This document shows positions 18,381 through 28,036 of a stretch of DNA of 64,000 bases, in pieces (the first letter of the stretch is position 1; the number at the start of each line of letters is the position of its first letter). Both the position numbers and the translations under genes were made by a program. Location: assembly GCA_938042245.1 (NCBI GenBank), contig CALIRO010000002.1, forward strand, positions 124,001 through 188,000, given 5' to 3'. Under the pieces are notes generated by a model. It was not told where the DNA came from, did not search any database, and worked only from the letters and a program-made list of their open reading frames with translations. Source of the stretch: an uncultured Thermoguttaceae bacterium. GTDB lineage: Bacteria > Planctomycetota > Planctomycetia > Pirellulales > Thermoguttaceae.

Positions 18381-19175
18381 GTGGAGAATTTTGATCTTTC
18401 CGATTTTCCTAATTTTCCTAATTTGCCTACTCTACGGCCTGCCCGGGGTGAAAAGACCCTCCAGCAACTCCTGGATACCGGTCTAGAGGCCTTTGCCCGG
18501 TATGGGCCGGAAGGTGTCAGCACCCGGCATTTGGCCAAAATGGCCGGGGTCAATTCCGCCGCTATCCAATACTATTTTGGAAGCAAAGAAGGCTATTACC
18601 TGGCCGTGGTCCAACACCTGTTGCAAACCCGGACCGCTCCGGTTCTGGGGTTAGTAGCCGACATCGCCGAGCGGTTCCAGCGGTCCGGCTCCACTCGGAG
18701 CGAGGCGGAAAAGCTGCTGCCCGAACTGATCCAAAAGCTGGCCAAGACGGTGCTGGTTTATCCGGCAGCCCGCTATTTTGCCAGCATTTCTTCTCGGGAG
18801 CATCTGCACCCAACCAAAGCCTATGAACTGATTTATCCGGTGGTGGACCGGTTGCATCGGCTCATGTCGGAGCTCGTCAGAGCGGTGCTGGAGTTGCCTC
18901 CCAATAGTCCAGAAGCGATTGTGCGAGCGCATGCCCTGTTAGGCCAGGTAATGCTTTTTCGGATCGGAGCAACCACGTTATGCCGGCGCCTTCAATGGGA
19001 CTCTATTGATGATCAGCAAGCCGATTGGATCGCCTCGGTGGTAGCCGAAATGGCCTGCCGAAGCCTCGGCTTAGGTGGTTCTCCAGGGGCGCAGACAGAA
19101 AAACCCTCCTCCTCTCAAACACTAGAGGCTATGCAGCCCCATTCGGACGCATTGCCGGACATTTCCGGCCAGTAG
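18381..19175 (+). CDS. TetR-family regulator, CecR/YbiH-like
   Basis: The start is GTG 18381, preceded by AGGGAGGA at 18367-18374. The 264-residue protein has a TetR helix-turn-helix (about residues 27-75, with STRHLAKMAGVNSAAIQYYFGSK) after a Phe/Pro-rich N-terminus, then an all-helical ligand-binding part. It stands first in front of a fusion-protein/ATPase/two-permease set, the same order as E. coli cecR-ybhGFSR, so it probably represses that operon and itself. It is divergent from the Gfo/Idh/MocA gene at 18181, which could share the control region. Confidence 0.88.
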   Translation: MENFDLSDFPNFPNLPTLRPARGEKTLQQLLDTGLEAFARYGPEGVSTRHLAKMAGVNSAAIQYYFGSKEGYYLAVVQHLLQTRTAPVLGLVADIAERFQRSGSTRSEAEKLLPELIQKLAKTVLVYPAARYFASISSREHLHPTKAYELIYPVVDRLHRLMSELVRAVLELPPNSPEAIVRAHALLGQVMLFRIGATTLCRRLQWDSIDDQQADWIASVVAEMACRSLGLGGSPGAQTEKPSSSQTLEAMQPHSDALPDISGQ

Positions 19176-19297
19176 AGTGGAAGGGGTTGGGAAAGACCCC
19201 TAGGGGAGGAGCCGGGGGTTAGTTGACTGGGAGGCGGCAACTGCGAATCGGCATACCGAGGGAGACCCGATTCAGCTAGGCCCGAAAAGGTACAACT

Positions 19298-20377
19298 ATG
19301 GCGAACAAAAAACTAAAAATCTTCTTGCCGATCCTGGTTCTGGCGGCGTTGGCGGGGTTGGTGGGGTTGGCTGTTGGGGGCCGACTGCCGTCAGGGTATC
19401 TACCCGGTTGGCTTCGCGGGTATTTGGGCCCACAGGCTCATCAAGCCGCCTTGGAACTTCAGGGCAACGTCGAGATTCGAGAGGTTCGGTTGGCTTTTGA
19501 GGTTCCGGGTCGGATAGCTCGGCTCTATGTGGAAGAGGGGGAGCGGGTGGCGACGGGGCAACTGCTGGCCGAGTTGGAAAAGGGTTATTTCGAGGATCGT
19601 GTCCGGCAGGCTCAGGCGGCCTTGGAGGCGGCTCAGGCAGAGCTTTGGAAGCTCCGGAACGGCCCTCGGCCGGAAGAGATCGAACAGGCCCAAGCCAATC
19701 TGCAGGCGGCTCAGGTCGGCTTTGCCCATGCCCGGACCCAATGGGAGCGGATGGAGCGGCTTTTGCCGCAGAAGGCGGTCTCGCAGGAGCTTTATGACAA
19801 TGCCAAGGCGGCCCGGGATCGGGCCGAAACCCAACTTCAAGCCGCCCAAGCCGCCCTGAAACTTCTCCAAGCAGGCACCCGACCGGAGGACATCGCCCGG
19901 GCCGAGGCCCAGGTCGCCCTCTGCCAAGCCCAGCTTCAGGAGGCTCAGCGTCGGCTAGAGGACGCCAAATTGCTGGCCCCAGCGCCCGGCGTGGTCCAAA
20001 CCCGCATCCGCGAAGCAGGCGAGTGGGTTCAGGTGGGAGAACCTATCTACACCCTCAGCCTTACCGATCCGGTCTGGATCCGCACCTATGTGAACGGATT
20101 AGACCTAGAACGGATTCGGCCCGGCATGGCCGTTACTGTGCAGACTGACAGCGGCCGACAGTATCCCGGTCGGATCGGATTTATTTCCCCAGTGGCCGAG
20201 TTTACACCGAAAACCGTCCAAACCCGGGAAATTCGGACCAACTTGGTCTATCGGCTCCGGGTGATTGTCTCTGATCCGAAAGGGGAACTTCGGCAAGGGA
20301 TGCCGGTCAGCGTGCTCATTTCGACCGAGGAATTTTCCCCTCTGCCCTCTGCGGGAGAGGGGGGCACCGGGCGTTAG
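19298..20377 (+). CDS. HlyD/YbhG-like periplasmic membrane-fusion protein
   Basis: This 359-residue adaptor links an inner-membrane ABC transporter to the envelope. It has an N-terminal anchor (about residues 6-28), a biotinyl-lipoyl half-domain (GRIARLYVEEGERVATGQ, split here as VPGRIARLYVEE), a long Ala/Gln-rich coiled coil (about 105-225) and the second half-domain and beta-barrel (LLAPAPGVVQTR and onward). The final residues SPLPSAGEGGTGR are encoded by a CTCTCC-type dispersed repeat and probably are not ancestral. It is followed by the double ATPase and both permeases on the same strand. Confidence 0.88.
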   Translation: MANKKLKIFLPILVLAALAGLVGLAVGGRLPSGYLPGWLRGYLGPQAHQAALELQGNVEIREVRLAFEVPGRIARLYVEEGERVATGQLLAELEKGYFEDRVRQAQAALEAAQAELWKLRNGPRPEEIEQAQANLQAAQVGFAHARTQWERMERLLPQKAVSQELYDNAKAARDRAETQLQAAQAALKLLQAGTRPEDIARAEAQVALCQAQLQEAQRRLEDAKLLAPAPGVVQTRIREAGEWVQVGEPIYTLSLTDPVWIRTYVNGLDLERIRPGMAVTVQTDSGRQYPGRIGFISPVAEFTPKTVQTREIRTNLVYRLRVIVSDPKGELRQGMPVSVLISTEEFSPLPSAGEGGTGR

Positions 20378-20428
20378 CCCGGCGGGCTGAGGGGGCACAA
20401 TACCCTCTCCCCTCCGGGGGAGAGGAAA
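20338..20428. repeat. CTCTCC-type repeat overlapping the end of the fusion-protein gene
   Basis: The segment contains CCCTCTGCGGGAGAGGGG and a strong hairpin CCTCTCCCC/GGGGGAGAGG (about 20404-20426). It supplies the last codons and stop of the upstream gene. Similar sequences lie at 14499, 24959 and 47583. Confidence 0.55.
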
Positions 20429-20528
20429 TGAACAAAAAACATTTACAAAGAAGCCTAGGCTGCTACTTTGCGGGAATGCCATGAAGTGGAGTCATTTGGG
20501 AAGCCAAGTTGGCAAGGCAGGAGAACCT

Positions 20529-22340
20529 ATGCCGAACCGGGCGGCAATGACAGTCGAAGAGGTAACCAAGCGGTTTGGTCCGGGTAGGGCGCCGGTGCTG
20601 GATGGCGTCTCGGCGGTGATTCGGTATGGGCAGATTACCGGTTTAGTAGGCCCAGACGGAGCGGGCAAAACCACGCTATTGCGTCTAATGGCTGGGCTGC
20701 TCCTGCCGGACGAAGGACAGATTCTCTTGGAAGGCCGGTCGGTAGCTGATCCGGCGGTGCGGGCCGAGCTAGGGTATATGCCGCAACGGTTCGGCCTGTA
20801 CGAAGAGTTGACCGTGTTGGAAAACTTACATTTGTATGCGGATTTGCGGGGGTTGAGCGGTGCGGATCGGCGGGAGGCAATTGCGCGGCTTTTGGCGTTT
20901 TCGGGGTTGGAGTCGTTTGGGGATCGGCAGGCAGGTCGGCTTTCCGGTGGGATGAAGCAGAAGTTGGGACTGGCCTGCGCGCTATTGGGAAAGCCGAACC
21001 TGCTGCTTCTGGACGAGCCGACCGTGGGCGTGGATCCAGTGTCTCGGCGTGGGCTATGGCAGATGGTCGAAGGATTGGCCGACGAAGGAATGGCTGTGGT
21101 GTGGGCCACCGCCTATTTGGACGAGGCGGAGCGATGTGCGGAAGTGATGGTGCTGCAGGAGGGGCGGGTGCTCTTTGCGGGGCCTCCGGGGGAGCTTACC
21201 GGTCGAATGGTTGGCAGAACCTTTTTGGTTGCGGCGCCGGCGGAACAGCGGCGGTTACAGGCGGCCCAATTGCTTCAGCGACCGGACGTGGCCGATGCCA
21301 CGGTGCAGGGCAACCGGATTCGGGTGGTGCTCTGGGAGGCGATGAACGGCCCGATGAGTCGATTCGGCCAAAGTGGGCAAGGCGCCAGCCGACCCCAGGG
21401 GCCGGGGGAAGAGTCTGCCCATGGCCAACCGTTTTGGCCGGGGCAGTGGGCGCCCACGCCGCCCCGGTTTGAAGATGCGTTGATTTTGCTTTTAGGCGGG
21501 TCGGCCAAAGAGCGGTTGGCTCAACCCTTTTCCTTTTTGCCTCAAAGCACCGCCCAGGCCGATTTCCAAGGCCCTTGGGCCGTGGAAGCGTCCGGTTTGA
21601 GCAAGAGATTCGGCTCGTTTACGGCGGTGGATCGGGTGAGTTTCCGGGTGGGCCGAGGGGAAATTTTCGGTTTGCTGGGGCCGAACGGAGCGGGCAAAAG
21701 CACCACGTTCAAGATGCTCTGCGGCCTGCTTCCGCCCACCGAAGGTCAGGCTCGTGTAGCGGGAGTGGATATTCGTCGGGCCGCCGCCAAGGCCCGAAAC
21801 GCCATGGGATATATGGCACAAAAGTTTAGTTTGTACGGAAATTTAAGCGTTCGGCAAAACCTGGAATTTTTTGGCGGGGTGTATGGATTGCCACGGCGAA
21901 TACTTTCGGAGATGGTTAGCCGTATGGCCGAGGAGTTCCAACTGGGGCCGTTTCTGGAGACCAATGCGGAGCAGTTGCCGCGGGGATTTCAGCAGCGGTT
22001 GGCCATGGCCTGTGCGCTGATGCACCAGCCGCCGGTGCTTTTTCTGGATGAGCCCACTAGCGGCGTGGATCCGCTTACGCGGCGGGAGTTTTGGATGCGG
22101 ATTCACACCCTGGCCCAGCGAGGCAGCGCCGTGATTGTAACCACCCATTTTATGGACGAGGCGGAATACTGCGATCGGTTGGCCCTGATGCACCAAGGCC
22201 GGATCATCGCCGAAGGTTCGCCGGACCAGATCAAGGCGGCGGTTGCCAGCCAGGACCAGCCGACGCCCACCTTGGAAGACGCCTTTGTGGAACTTCTGAG
22301 CCGACGGCAAGAGGAGTTTCTGGAAAAAGCCGCCGGGTAA
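20529..22340 (+). CDS. ABC transporter with two fused ATPase domains, YbhF-like
   Basis: ATG 20529 with AGGAG five bases upstream is preferred over 20481, which lacks such a site. The 603-residue protein has two nucleotide-binding domains. The first has Walker A GPDGAGKTT, signature LSGGMKQK and Walker B LLLLDEPTVGVD. The second has GPNGAGKST, a degenerate signature LPRGFQQRL and VLFLDEPTSGVD. A loss of canonical LSGGQ in the second half also occurs in YbhF. It powers the two permeases that follow and works with the preceding fusion protein, probably for export of drugs, lipids or other hydrophobic compounds. Confidence 0.9.
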   Translation: MPNRAAMTVEEVTKRFGPGRAPVLDGVSAVIRYGQITGLVGPDGAGKTTLLRLMAGLLLPDEGQILLEGRSVADPAVRAELGYMPQRFGLYEELTVLENLHLYADLRGLSGADRREAIARLLAFSGLESFGDRQAGRLSGGMKQKLGLACALLGKPNLLLLDEPTVGVDPVSRRGLWQMVEGLADEGMAVVWATAYLDEAERCAEVMVLQEGRVLFAGPPGELTGRMVGRTFLVAAPAEQRRLQAAQLLQRPDVADATVQGNRIRVVLWEAMNGPMSRFGQSGQGASRPQGPGEESAHGQPFWPGQWAPTPPRFEDALILLLGGSAKERLAQPFSFLPQSTAQADFQGPWAVEASGLSKRFGSFTAVDRVSFRVGRGEIFGLLGPNGAGKSTTFKMLCGLLPPTEGQARVAGVDIRRAAAKARNAMGYMAQKFSLYGNLSVRQNLEFFGGVYGLPRRILSEMVSRMAEEFQLGPFLETNAEQLPRGFQQRLAMACALMHQPPVLFLDEPTSGVDPLTRREFWMRIHTLAQRGSAVIVTTHFMDEAEYCDRLALMHQGRIIAEGSPDQIKAAVASQDQPTPTLEDAFVELLSRRQEEFLEKAAG

Positions 22341-22518
22341 GCAGCAACAGGGCCATCTCCTCCGTTGAAAGGCGGTTGCCGTTTTCCTGAAAAAAGGAGA
22401 GGGCGTGGCCGTCAAGGGAGGTGGCCAACCTCGGAATAGGATTGGTGTTTTGCTGGTGAAAACTGAGGTGGCTCCTGCTGTGGAAGCAGGAAGGCAGAAC
22501 AGTGGAGGATTTTCCCCT

Positions 22519-23652
22519 ATGCCAAGTCCCATCCATCGGGCCAAACGCATCTGGAGCCTGATAAAGAAGGAAACCCGGCAGATTGTGCGGGACCCTAGCA
22601 GTATGATGATGGCGTTTGTTCTGCCGATCATCTTGCTGGGGCTTTTTACCTATGGGGTGTCGCTGGATATGCGGGCTATTTCGATTGGCCTGGTGGTCGA
22701 GCGGATGTCGGCGGAGGCGGAGAGTCTTTTGGCGGCATTTGAATCGAGCGGCTATTTTCAGGTCCGATTGGCGGAGGATCGCCGGCTGCTGGAGCCGCTC
22801 TTGGAAACCGGCCAGGTGCAAGCGGTGGTGGTGATCCCAGCAGACTTTTCCCCGCGGGGGCTCAGCCGACAACCAAGCCCGGTGCAGCTCCTGGTGCGGG
22901 CCACCGAAGCCAATACCGGCGAACTAGTGCTCAACTATATCGAAGGCACATTGCGCCATTGGCAAGAGCAGCAAGCGGCGGCAAAAGGTCTTGCCGGCCG
23001 ACGCTCCGGCGTGCACTTCCAGCCGCGTATCTGGTTCAATCCCGAGGCCGACTACTTGGCCGCCATGCTGCCCGGTTCGATTGCTGTGATCATGACCCTG
23101 ATCGGCACGATGCTGACTTCCCTGGTGGTTGCCCGGGAATGGGAGCGGGGGACCATGGAATCGCTGCTGTCGATGGGACTGAGCCGAGCGGAGCTTTTCC
23201 TGGGGAAATTCTTCCCCTATTTCCTGCTAGGGATGCTGGCGATGGAACTGATCAGCCTGGTGGGAGTGGTGTTTTTAGGGGTGCCGTTTCGGGGCTCCTG
23301 GTGGCTGCTGCACGTCGTAACAGCGGTATATCTGGGCTGTGCCTTAGGATTGGGACTAACGATTTCGACGCTTACCCGAAGCCAATTTCTGGCCACGCAA
23401 GCGGCGCTGATTATCGGGTTTTTGCCATCGTTTTTGCTTTCCGGGTTGGTTTTTGAGATTCAGAGTATGCCGTCGGCCATTCGGCTTTTGACGACGATCT
23501 TCCCGCCCCGGTATTTTGTAACGGTGCTTCGGACGCTGTTTTTGGCTGGGGATGTGTGGGAAGTGGTGCTGCCGAATACAGCGATTTTGGTCGGTTTTGC
23601 GGCGGCGCTTTTAACATCGGCGATTCGAGCAACCAGGACCCGTCTGGCATGA
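22519..23652 (+). CDS. ABC-2 type permease, YbhS-like
   Basis: ATG 22519 follows GGAGG by about ten bases; the longer frame from 22405 has no support. The 377-residue protein has one N-terminal transmembrane helix (MMMAFVLPIILLGLFTYG), a large extracytoplasmic loop (about residues 50-175) and five C-terminal helices, the layout of ABC-2 transporter permeases. EWERGTMESLL is the characteristic cytoplasmic loop motif. It probably forms a heterodimer with the next gene product. Confidence 0.88.
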   Translation: MPSPIHRAKRIWSLIKKETRQIVRDPSSMMMAFVLPIILLGLFTYGVSLDMRAISIGLVVERMSAEAESLLAAFESSGYFQVRLAEDRRLLEPLLETGQVQAVVVIPADFSPRGLSRQPSPVQLLVRATEANTGELVLNYIEGTLRHWQEQQAAAKGLAGRRSGVHFQPRIWFNPEADYLAAMLPGSIAVIMTLIGTMLTSLVVAREWERGTMESLLSMGLSRAELFLGKFFPYFLLGMLAMELISLVGVVFLGVPFRGSWWLLHVVTAVYLGCALGLGLTISTLTRSQFLATQAALIIGFLPSFLLSGLVFEIQSMPSAIRLLTTIFPPRYFVTVLRTLFLAGDVWEVVLPNTAILVGFAAALLTSAIRATRTRLA

Positions 23653-23703
23653 AACAAGTTTAAGTGGGAGGGGATCGGCTATTGGATAGGAGCAGGTGCA
23701 ACG

Positions 23704-24909
23704 ATGTGGCAGCGGATAGGTCGGCTGATTGTAAAAGAATTTTTAGTGGTGCTTCGGGACCCCCGCACCCGGATCATCCTGGTTGTGCCGCCGATGGTGC
23801 AACTGCTGATTTTTAGTTTTGCCGCCACCCATGAAGTGCGGAAGGTAGTCCTAGGCGTCTATAACGAAGACCACGGACTGGCAGGCCGAGAGTTGCTGGA
23901 TCGCCTCCATGCTATTCCGGAAACGTTTTCCCGGATCGAATATTTTGGCGACCTTCGCTCGGCCGAAGAGGCGCTGGCGGCCCAGCGGGTGCTGGCGGTG
24001 CTCCATATTGGACAAACGTTTTCCAAACAGTTGCTTTCGGGCGAGGCAGGCCCGGTGCAGGTGCTGCTCGATGGACGCCGCTCCAATGCAGCAATGATCG
24101 TTCAAGGGTATTTGGCCCGGATTTTTGAGGATTTTGCCAGCCAGGCGGCCGCTGGAGTAGGAGCGACGGCCGGGCCAACCGGCCAAGCAGAGAACTCCTT
24201 GGCCGGCGCCGGGCTGGCGCCCGTTCCGGGCAAGCCGTCCAGCTTGCCGCTTCGGCCTGTAAGCCGAATGTGGTTCAATCCTAACCTCAACCCCATCTGG
24301 AGCACCTTGCCGGGACTGGTGGCGGTGCTGAGCAACTTGGTGGCTCTTTTGATCACCGCCCTTTCGGTAGCCCGAGAGAAGGAACTGGGCACCTTTGAAC
24401 AACTGTTGGTTTCGCCGCTCCGAGCCGGGGAGATTTTGATCGGCAAAGCTGTCCCGGCAGTGGTCCTGGGCATGATGGAAGGAAGCTTGATGATTACGAT
24501 GGCGGTGCTGGTCTTTCGAGTGCCGCTCCGGTGGCATGGATTGCAAGTGTTGCTGACGGCAATGCCGCTGTTTTTGACGGCGGTGGTGGGCATTGGGCTT
24601 TTTGTCTCTTCGCTGGCCAAGACGCAGCAACAGGGCCTGTTGGGAGCGTTTACCTATCAGGTGCCAGCCACCTTGCTATCCGGCTTTGCCACCCCTGTTG
24701 AAAATATCGCCGATGGAATACGATGGATTGCCTACATCAATCCGCTCCAATATATGGTGAGCCTGTGCCGGATGGCGTTTTTAGGGGAGCCCGGCTGGGA
24801 CGTGGTGTTGGGGTTGATCTGGCCGATGGCGCCGATCGGGCTGGTTACCATGACCGCAGCGGCCATGCTGTTCCGAAAGGCGACCCTGCTGGCGGTAACG
24901 GGAAAATAG
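23704..24909 (+). CDS. ABC-2 type permease, YbhR-like
   Basis: This 401-residue permease has the same architecture as its neighbour: an N-terminal helix, a large periplasmic loop (about residues 50-195) and five to six C-terminal helices. The motif EKELGTFEQLLVSPL is typical of ABC-2 permeases. AGGAG lies about 12 bases upstream. It is the last gene of the efflux set; a perfect 11-bp stem hairpin follows 62 bases after the stop. Confidence 0.88.
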   Translation: MWQRIGRLIVKEFLVVLRDPRTRIILVVPPMVQLLIFSFAATHEVRKVVLGVYNEDHGLAGRELLDRLHAIPETFSRIEYFGDLRSAEEALAAQRVLAVLHIGQTFSKQLLSGEAGPVQVLLDGRRSNAAMIVQGYLARIFEDFASQAAAGVGATAGPTGQAENSLAGAGLAPVPGKPSSLPLRPVSRMWFNPNLNPIWSTLPGLVAVLSNLVALLITALSVAREKELGTFEQLLVSPLRAGEILIGKAVPAVVLGMMEGSLMITMAVLVFRVPLRWHGLQVLLTAMPLFLTAVVGIGLFVSSLAKTQQQGLLGAFTYQVPATLLSGFATPVENIADGIRWIAYINPLQYMVSLCRMAFLGEPGWDVVLGLIWPMAPIGLVTMTAAAMLFRKATLLAVTGK

Positions 24910-24958
24910 AGGGATGGGGATGCCAGGTAGCAGGGGTGTGCCCGCCCGTGGCTTCTGG

Positions 24959-25018
24959 TATCCCCCTCACCCGGCTTGACCTTCGGTCAAGCCGGCTTCT
25001 CCCGCAAAGGGGAGAGGC
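24959..25018. repeat. Strong hairpin within a CTCTCC-type repeat after the efflux operon
   Basis: CCGGCTTGACC (24971-24981) and GGTCAAGCCGG (24985-24995) form a perfect 11-bp stem with a TTC loop, flanked by CCCCTCA and GGGGAGAGG arms. There is no T-run, so intrinsic termination is doubtful. It may block 3' exonucleases or be a repeat without function. Confidence 0.6.
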
Positions 25019-25119
25019 GAATTTTTGCGGTGGGCAGAGGCGATGGACATGGAAGCGGCACAAAGTAACCTGGACTGCCGCTTATGCGGCAGCAATATGC
25101 TGACGGAGGTATTAACGGC

Positions 25120-26328
25120 ATGAGAGAGTATCGAGTCGGCATCATCGGGTTTGGGATGATCGGCAAAGTGCATGCGTATGGGTATGCAGCGTTGCCGTTT
25201 ACGAGCGATCCGGTACCGTTGCGGGCGCGAATGGTGCGGGTGGCCACCAGTCGGCCGGAGACTGCTCAGCAGGCGGCCCAACTGCTTGGCTGTGAAGGAG
25301 TAACCGACTTTCGACAGATCACCGAAGCGCCAGACATTGATATTGTACATATATGTACGCCAAATCATTTGCACCGGGAGGCCCTGCTCTCGGCGATTGT
25401 GCACAACAAACACATTTATTGCGATAAGCCCCTGGTGGCTAACTGGCCGGAAGCCGAACAGATTCTGGCCGCCCTGCCGGGCTACCGGGCCATCGGCCAG
25501 ATGACCTTTCACAATCGCTTTTTCCCGGCCACCATGCGGGCCAAACAACTGATGGAGGAAGGTCGGCTTGGGCGGATTTTGCAGTTCCGGGCCCTGTATC
25601 TTCATAGCAGTTGTGCCCGACCGGAAACGCCGCTTCGATGGAAACAGTCGGCCCAGGCAGGCGGCGGGGTAACTGCAGACCTGGCCTCGCATCTAGTGGA
25701 TTTGGTCTGGTATCTGTTGGGCGATTTTCAAGAGGTTTTCGCCCATCCACAGATTGCATTTCCAGAGCGGCCTGCGCCGGACGATCCCAAGCGGATGCTT
25801 CCGGTGGATGCCGAGGAGGCGGTCTGGATTCTGGCCCGGATGCGAAACGGCGCCGAAGGCCTCATCGAGGCCTCGAAACTGGCCACCGGTGCAGAAGATG
25901 AGCTTCGGCTGGAGATCCACGGCACAGACGGGGCGATTCGATTTTCGCTGATGGATCCGCACCATCTGGGCTTTTACGACGCCACCGGTCCGGAACAACC
26001 TTGCGGCGGCCAGCGGGGGTGGACGCTGATTGATTGTGGGCATCGGTATCCAGCGCCGGCCACGGAATTTCCCGCTCGGAAGGCGGCCATCGGCTGGCAA
26101 CGGGCCCATGGGGAATGCCTGGCCAACTTTTTGCGGGGCGTAGCCAGCGGGCAACCGGTGCAGCCGGATTTAGTTCAGGGTATTTATGTTCAGCATTTGG
26201 TTGACCGGGTGCTTCAGTCGGCCAATACGGGCCAGTGGACGCCGATCCGCCCCCGGCAGGAGTTTGAATCGGCGGCTGGGGGTTTTCAGATCCTGGCGGC
26301 ATCCTCTCCTCGAACGCCACAGACTTAA
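25120..26328 (+). CDS. Gfo/Idh/MocA family oxidoreductase, cytoplasmic
   Basis: ATG 25120 with GGAGG ten bases upstream is preferred to the frame start at 25084. The 402-residue protein begins directly with the Rossmann motif GIIGFGMIGKVH and has no export signal, unlike the other two family members here. The usual EKP motif reads CDKPL. A conserved HNRFFP follows the active-site region, and VTADLASHLVDLVWY is the typical C-terminal substrate segment. It probably oxidises or reduces a sugar or cyclitol with NAD(P). It is convergent with the sulfatase gene. Confidence 0.88.
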   Translation: MREYRVGIIGFGMIGKVHAYGYAALPFTSDPVPLRARMVRVATSRPETAQQAAQLLGCEGVTDFRQITEAPDIDIVHICTPNHLHREALLSAIVHNKHIYCDKPLVANWPEAEQILAALPGYRAIGQMTFHNRFFPATMRAKQLMEEGRLGRILQFRALYLHSSCARPETPLRWKQSAQAGGGVTADLASHLVDLVWYLLGDFQEVFAHPQIAFPERPAPDDPKRMLPVDAEEAVWILARMRNGAEGLIEASKLATGAEDELRLEIHGTDGAIRFSLMDPHHLGFYDATGPEQPCGGQRGWTLIDCGHRYPAPATEFPARKAAIGWQRAHGECLANFLRGVASGQPVQPDLVQGIYVQHLVDRVLQSANTGQWTPIRPRQEFESAAGGFQILAASSPRTPQT

Positions 26329-26370
26329 CAGTCCAAGCCGACCTGGTCGGAACAGTTTCTGGAAAGGAAG

Positions 26371-27969
26371 CTAGTTTTTTGGGCTTTTTTCTAAGGGTTC
26401 TTTTCGGCCGACATAGGGACAGGGGGCGTCCCATCGGTCGGTTTCGCCCTCCGAGCGGGGATCGCCGGTCTGGCGCATCCACTGTTCCAACCGGCGGCGG
26501 AGCTCTGCCTGCTGCTGGGCGTATTCTGGTTTCCCGGCTACGTTGTGCAGTTGATCCGGATCGGTTCGCAGATCGTAGAGTTCTTCGGCGGGTCGTTTGG
26601 CGAAGGCTCGCTGATAGAAGGGGGCCATGGCGGGTTCGGCTTGCCGCTGGAGAATTTCCGTCTTTGTGGGCGAGCCATCCACATCGCCGTAAAAGCCCAC
26701 CACATTGGGAAAATCCGGATCGCCGGCAGGCCAGAGATGGGGACGGAAGTTTCTGATGTACAAAAAATCGGTAGTACGGATGGCTCGGATCGGATAGCTT
26801 TTGCCTTCCGGACGGACCCAAGCATGCCGCTCCCGCTCCAGGAACAGATGATCCCTGGTCGGATCAATCCGGCCCGATTTCTCGCTCCGAAGGATCGGCA
26901 GGAGACTGCGGCCGGTCATTTCCGGCAGTGGTGTTAATCCGGCGGCTTCCAAAAAGGTAGGGGCCAGATCGGCCAAACTGACAAAGTCGTCCACCTTTCG
27001 AGCGCCGGGAATTTTCTCTTTCCAAGCCACCACCAGCGGTACCCGGCAACCAGCGTCATAGAGGTTGGCCTTTCCACGTGGGAACGGCGGCCCATTGTCG
27101 CTGGTTACTACGATCAGGGTGTTTTCCCATAGGCCCCGCTCTTGGAGAAGGGCAAGGATTTGGCCCACCTGCCGGTCAAACCGCTCGACTTCAAAGTAGT
27201 AATCACATAGGTCGCTTCGCACGGTGGGCGTATCCGGCAACCAGCCGGGCACCCGGACTTTTGCCGGATCCATACCGGAAGCCGCTCCAGCACCGGGTTC
27301 ATACGGCCGATGCGGATCCGTACTGCCAAACCAAAAGCAGAACGGTTTTCCTGGGGGGAGTTGATTCAGGAATTGTTGGAAATTTTTATATCGTGGACCG
27401 GCGGGGTTTTCGGTTCGTCCGGTGCCTTCGATCGTGCCTGGTCCCCAACCTTTGCCCTGGAAGCCCACCATATAACCGGCCTGCTGGAGCAGTTCGGGAT
27501 AACAGCGGAACTTGGCCGGAAGCCGACTCCACAGATTGGCCCCTTCCTCCAGCCGATGGATCGCCTGCCCGGTCAATAGGCCGCCTCGGGAAGCCGTGCA
27601 GGTTGGCGCCGTGGCAAAGGCATGAGTAAAAAGCACTCCCTCCCGGGCTAGCCGATCAAAGGTGGGCGTCCGAACCACCGGATCCCCATAGGCGCCGGCA
27701 TGAGGCCAGCCCCAATCGTCGGCGATGCAAAGCAGGATGTTGGGCCGACCAGCCGGTTGGCTCTGGACGGTGGTTCGGGCAGCCGCGGCCTCAGCCCCCC
27801 CTTGAGCCGCAAAGGCAAAAGGTTCCGCCGTTCCTCCGGCTCCTTCCGGCAGATCAAACACTATGCAACACATTCTTCCGAGTAGCAGAAGGGCAACGGG
27901 CGCCAGTTTCCTGGGAACGCCAACAAAAACTTTCCATGAACTCTTTGCAACGTAATGGTTTGCGAACAT
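26371..27969 (-). CDS. Exported type I sulfatase
   Basis: ATG at 27969 has GGAAGGAGA seven bases upstream; the longer frame to 28044 overlaps the neighbouring gene. The 532-residue enzyme has a signal or anchor (about residues 18-35), then NILLCIADDWGW, the first metal-binding Asp pair. The cysteine that becomes formylglycine is in CTASRGGLLTG, with Ala in place of the more usual Pro. Further metal-site segments are TSDNGPPFPRGK and DPHRPYE. It cleaves sulfate esters, most often on algal or animal polysaccharides in planctomycetes. A formylglycine-generating or anaerobic maturase must be encoded elsewhere. The metallopeptidase-like gene lies 67 bases upstream on the same strand. Confidence 0.9.
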   Translation of the reverse strand: MFANHYVAKSSWKVFVGVPRKLAPVALLLLGRMCCIVFDLPEGAGGTAEPFAFAAQGGAEAAAARTTVQSQPAGRPNILLCIADDWGWPHAGAYGDPVVRTPTFDRLAREGVLFTHAFATAPTCTASRGGLLTGQAIHRLEEGANLWSRLPAKFRCYPELLQQAGYMVGFQGKGWGPGTIEGTGRTENPAGPRYKNFQQFLNQLPPGKPFCFWFGSTDPHRPYEPGAGAASGMDPAKVRVPGWLPDTPTVRSDLCDYYFEVERFDRQVGQILALLQERGLWENTLIVVTSDNGPPFPRGKANLYDAGCRVPLVVAWKEKIPGARKVDDFVSLADLAPTFLEAAGLTPLPEMTGRSLLPILRSEKSGRIDPTRDHLFLERERHAWVRPEGKSYPIRAIRTTDFLYIRNFRPHLWPAGDPDFPNVVGFYGDVDGSPTKTEILQRQAEPAMAPFYQRAFAKRPAEELYDLRTDPDQLHNVAGKPEYAQQQAELRRRLEQWMRQTGDPRSEGETDRWDAPCPYVGRKEPLEKSPKN

Positions 27970-28036
27970 AGAAAGATCTCCTTCCGAAAGCAAAGGTTCC
28001 CTCTGATGAACCGGATGGGGAAAGATAGGAGAATAA

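Noticed and set aside
26329-26345. CCGACC/GGTCGG palindrome after the oxidoreductase gene as a terminator
   Set aside because: The stem has almost no loop and no T-run follows.
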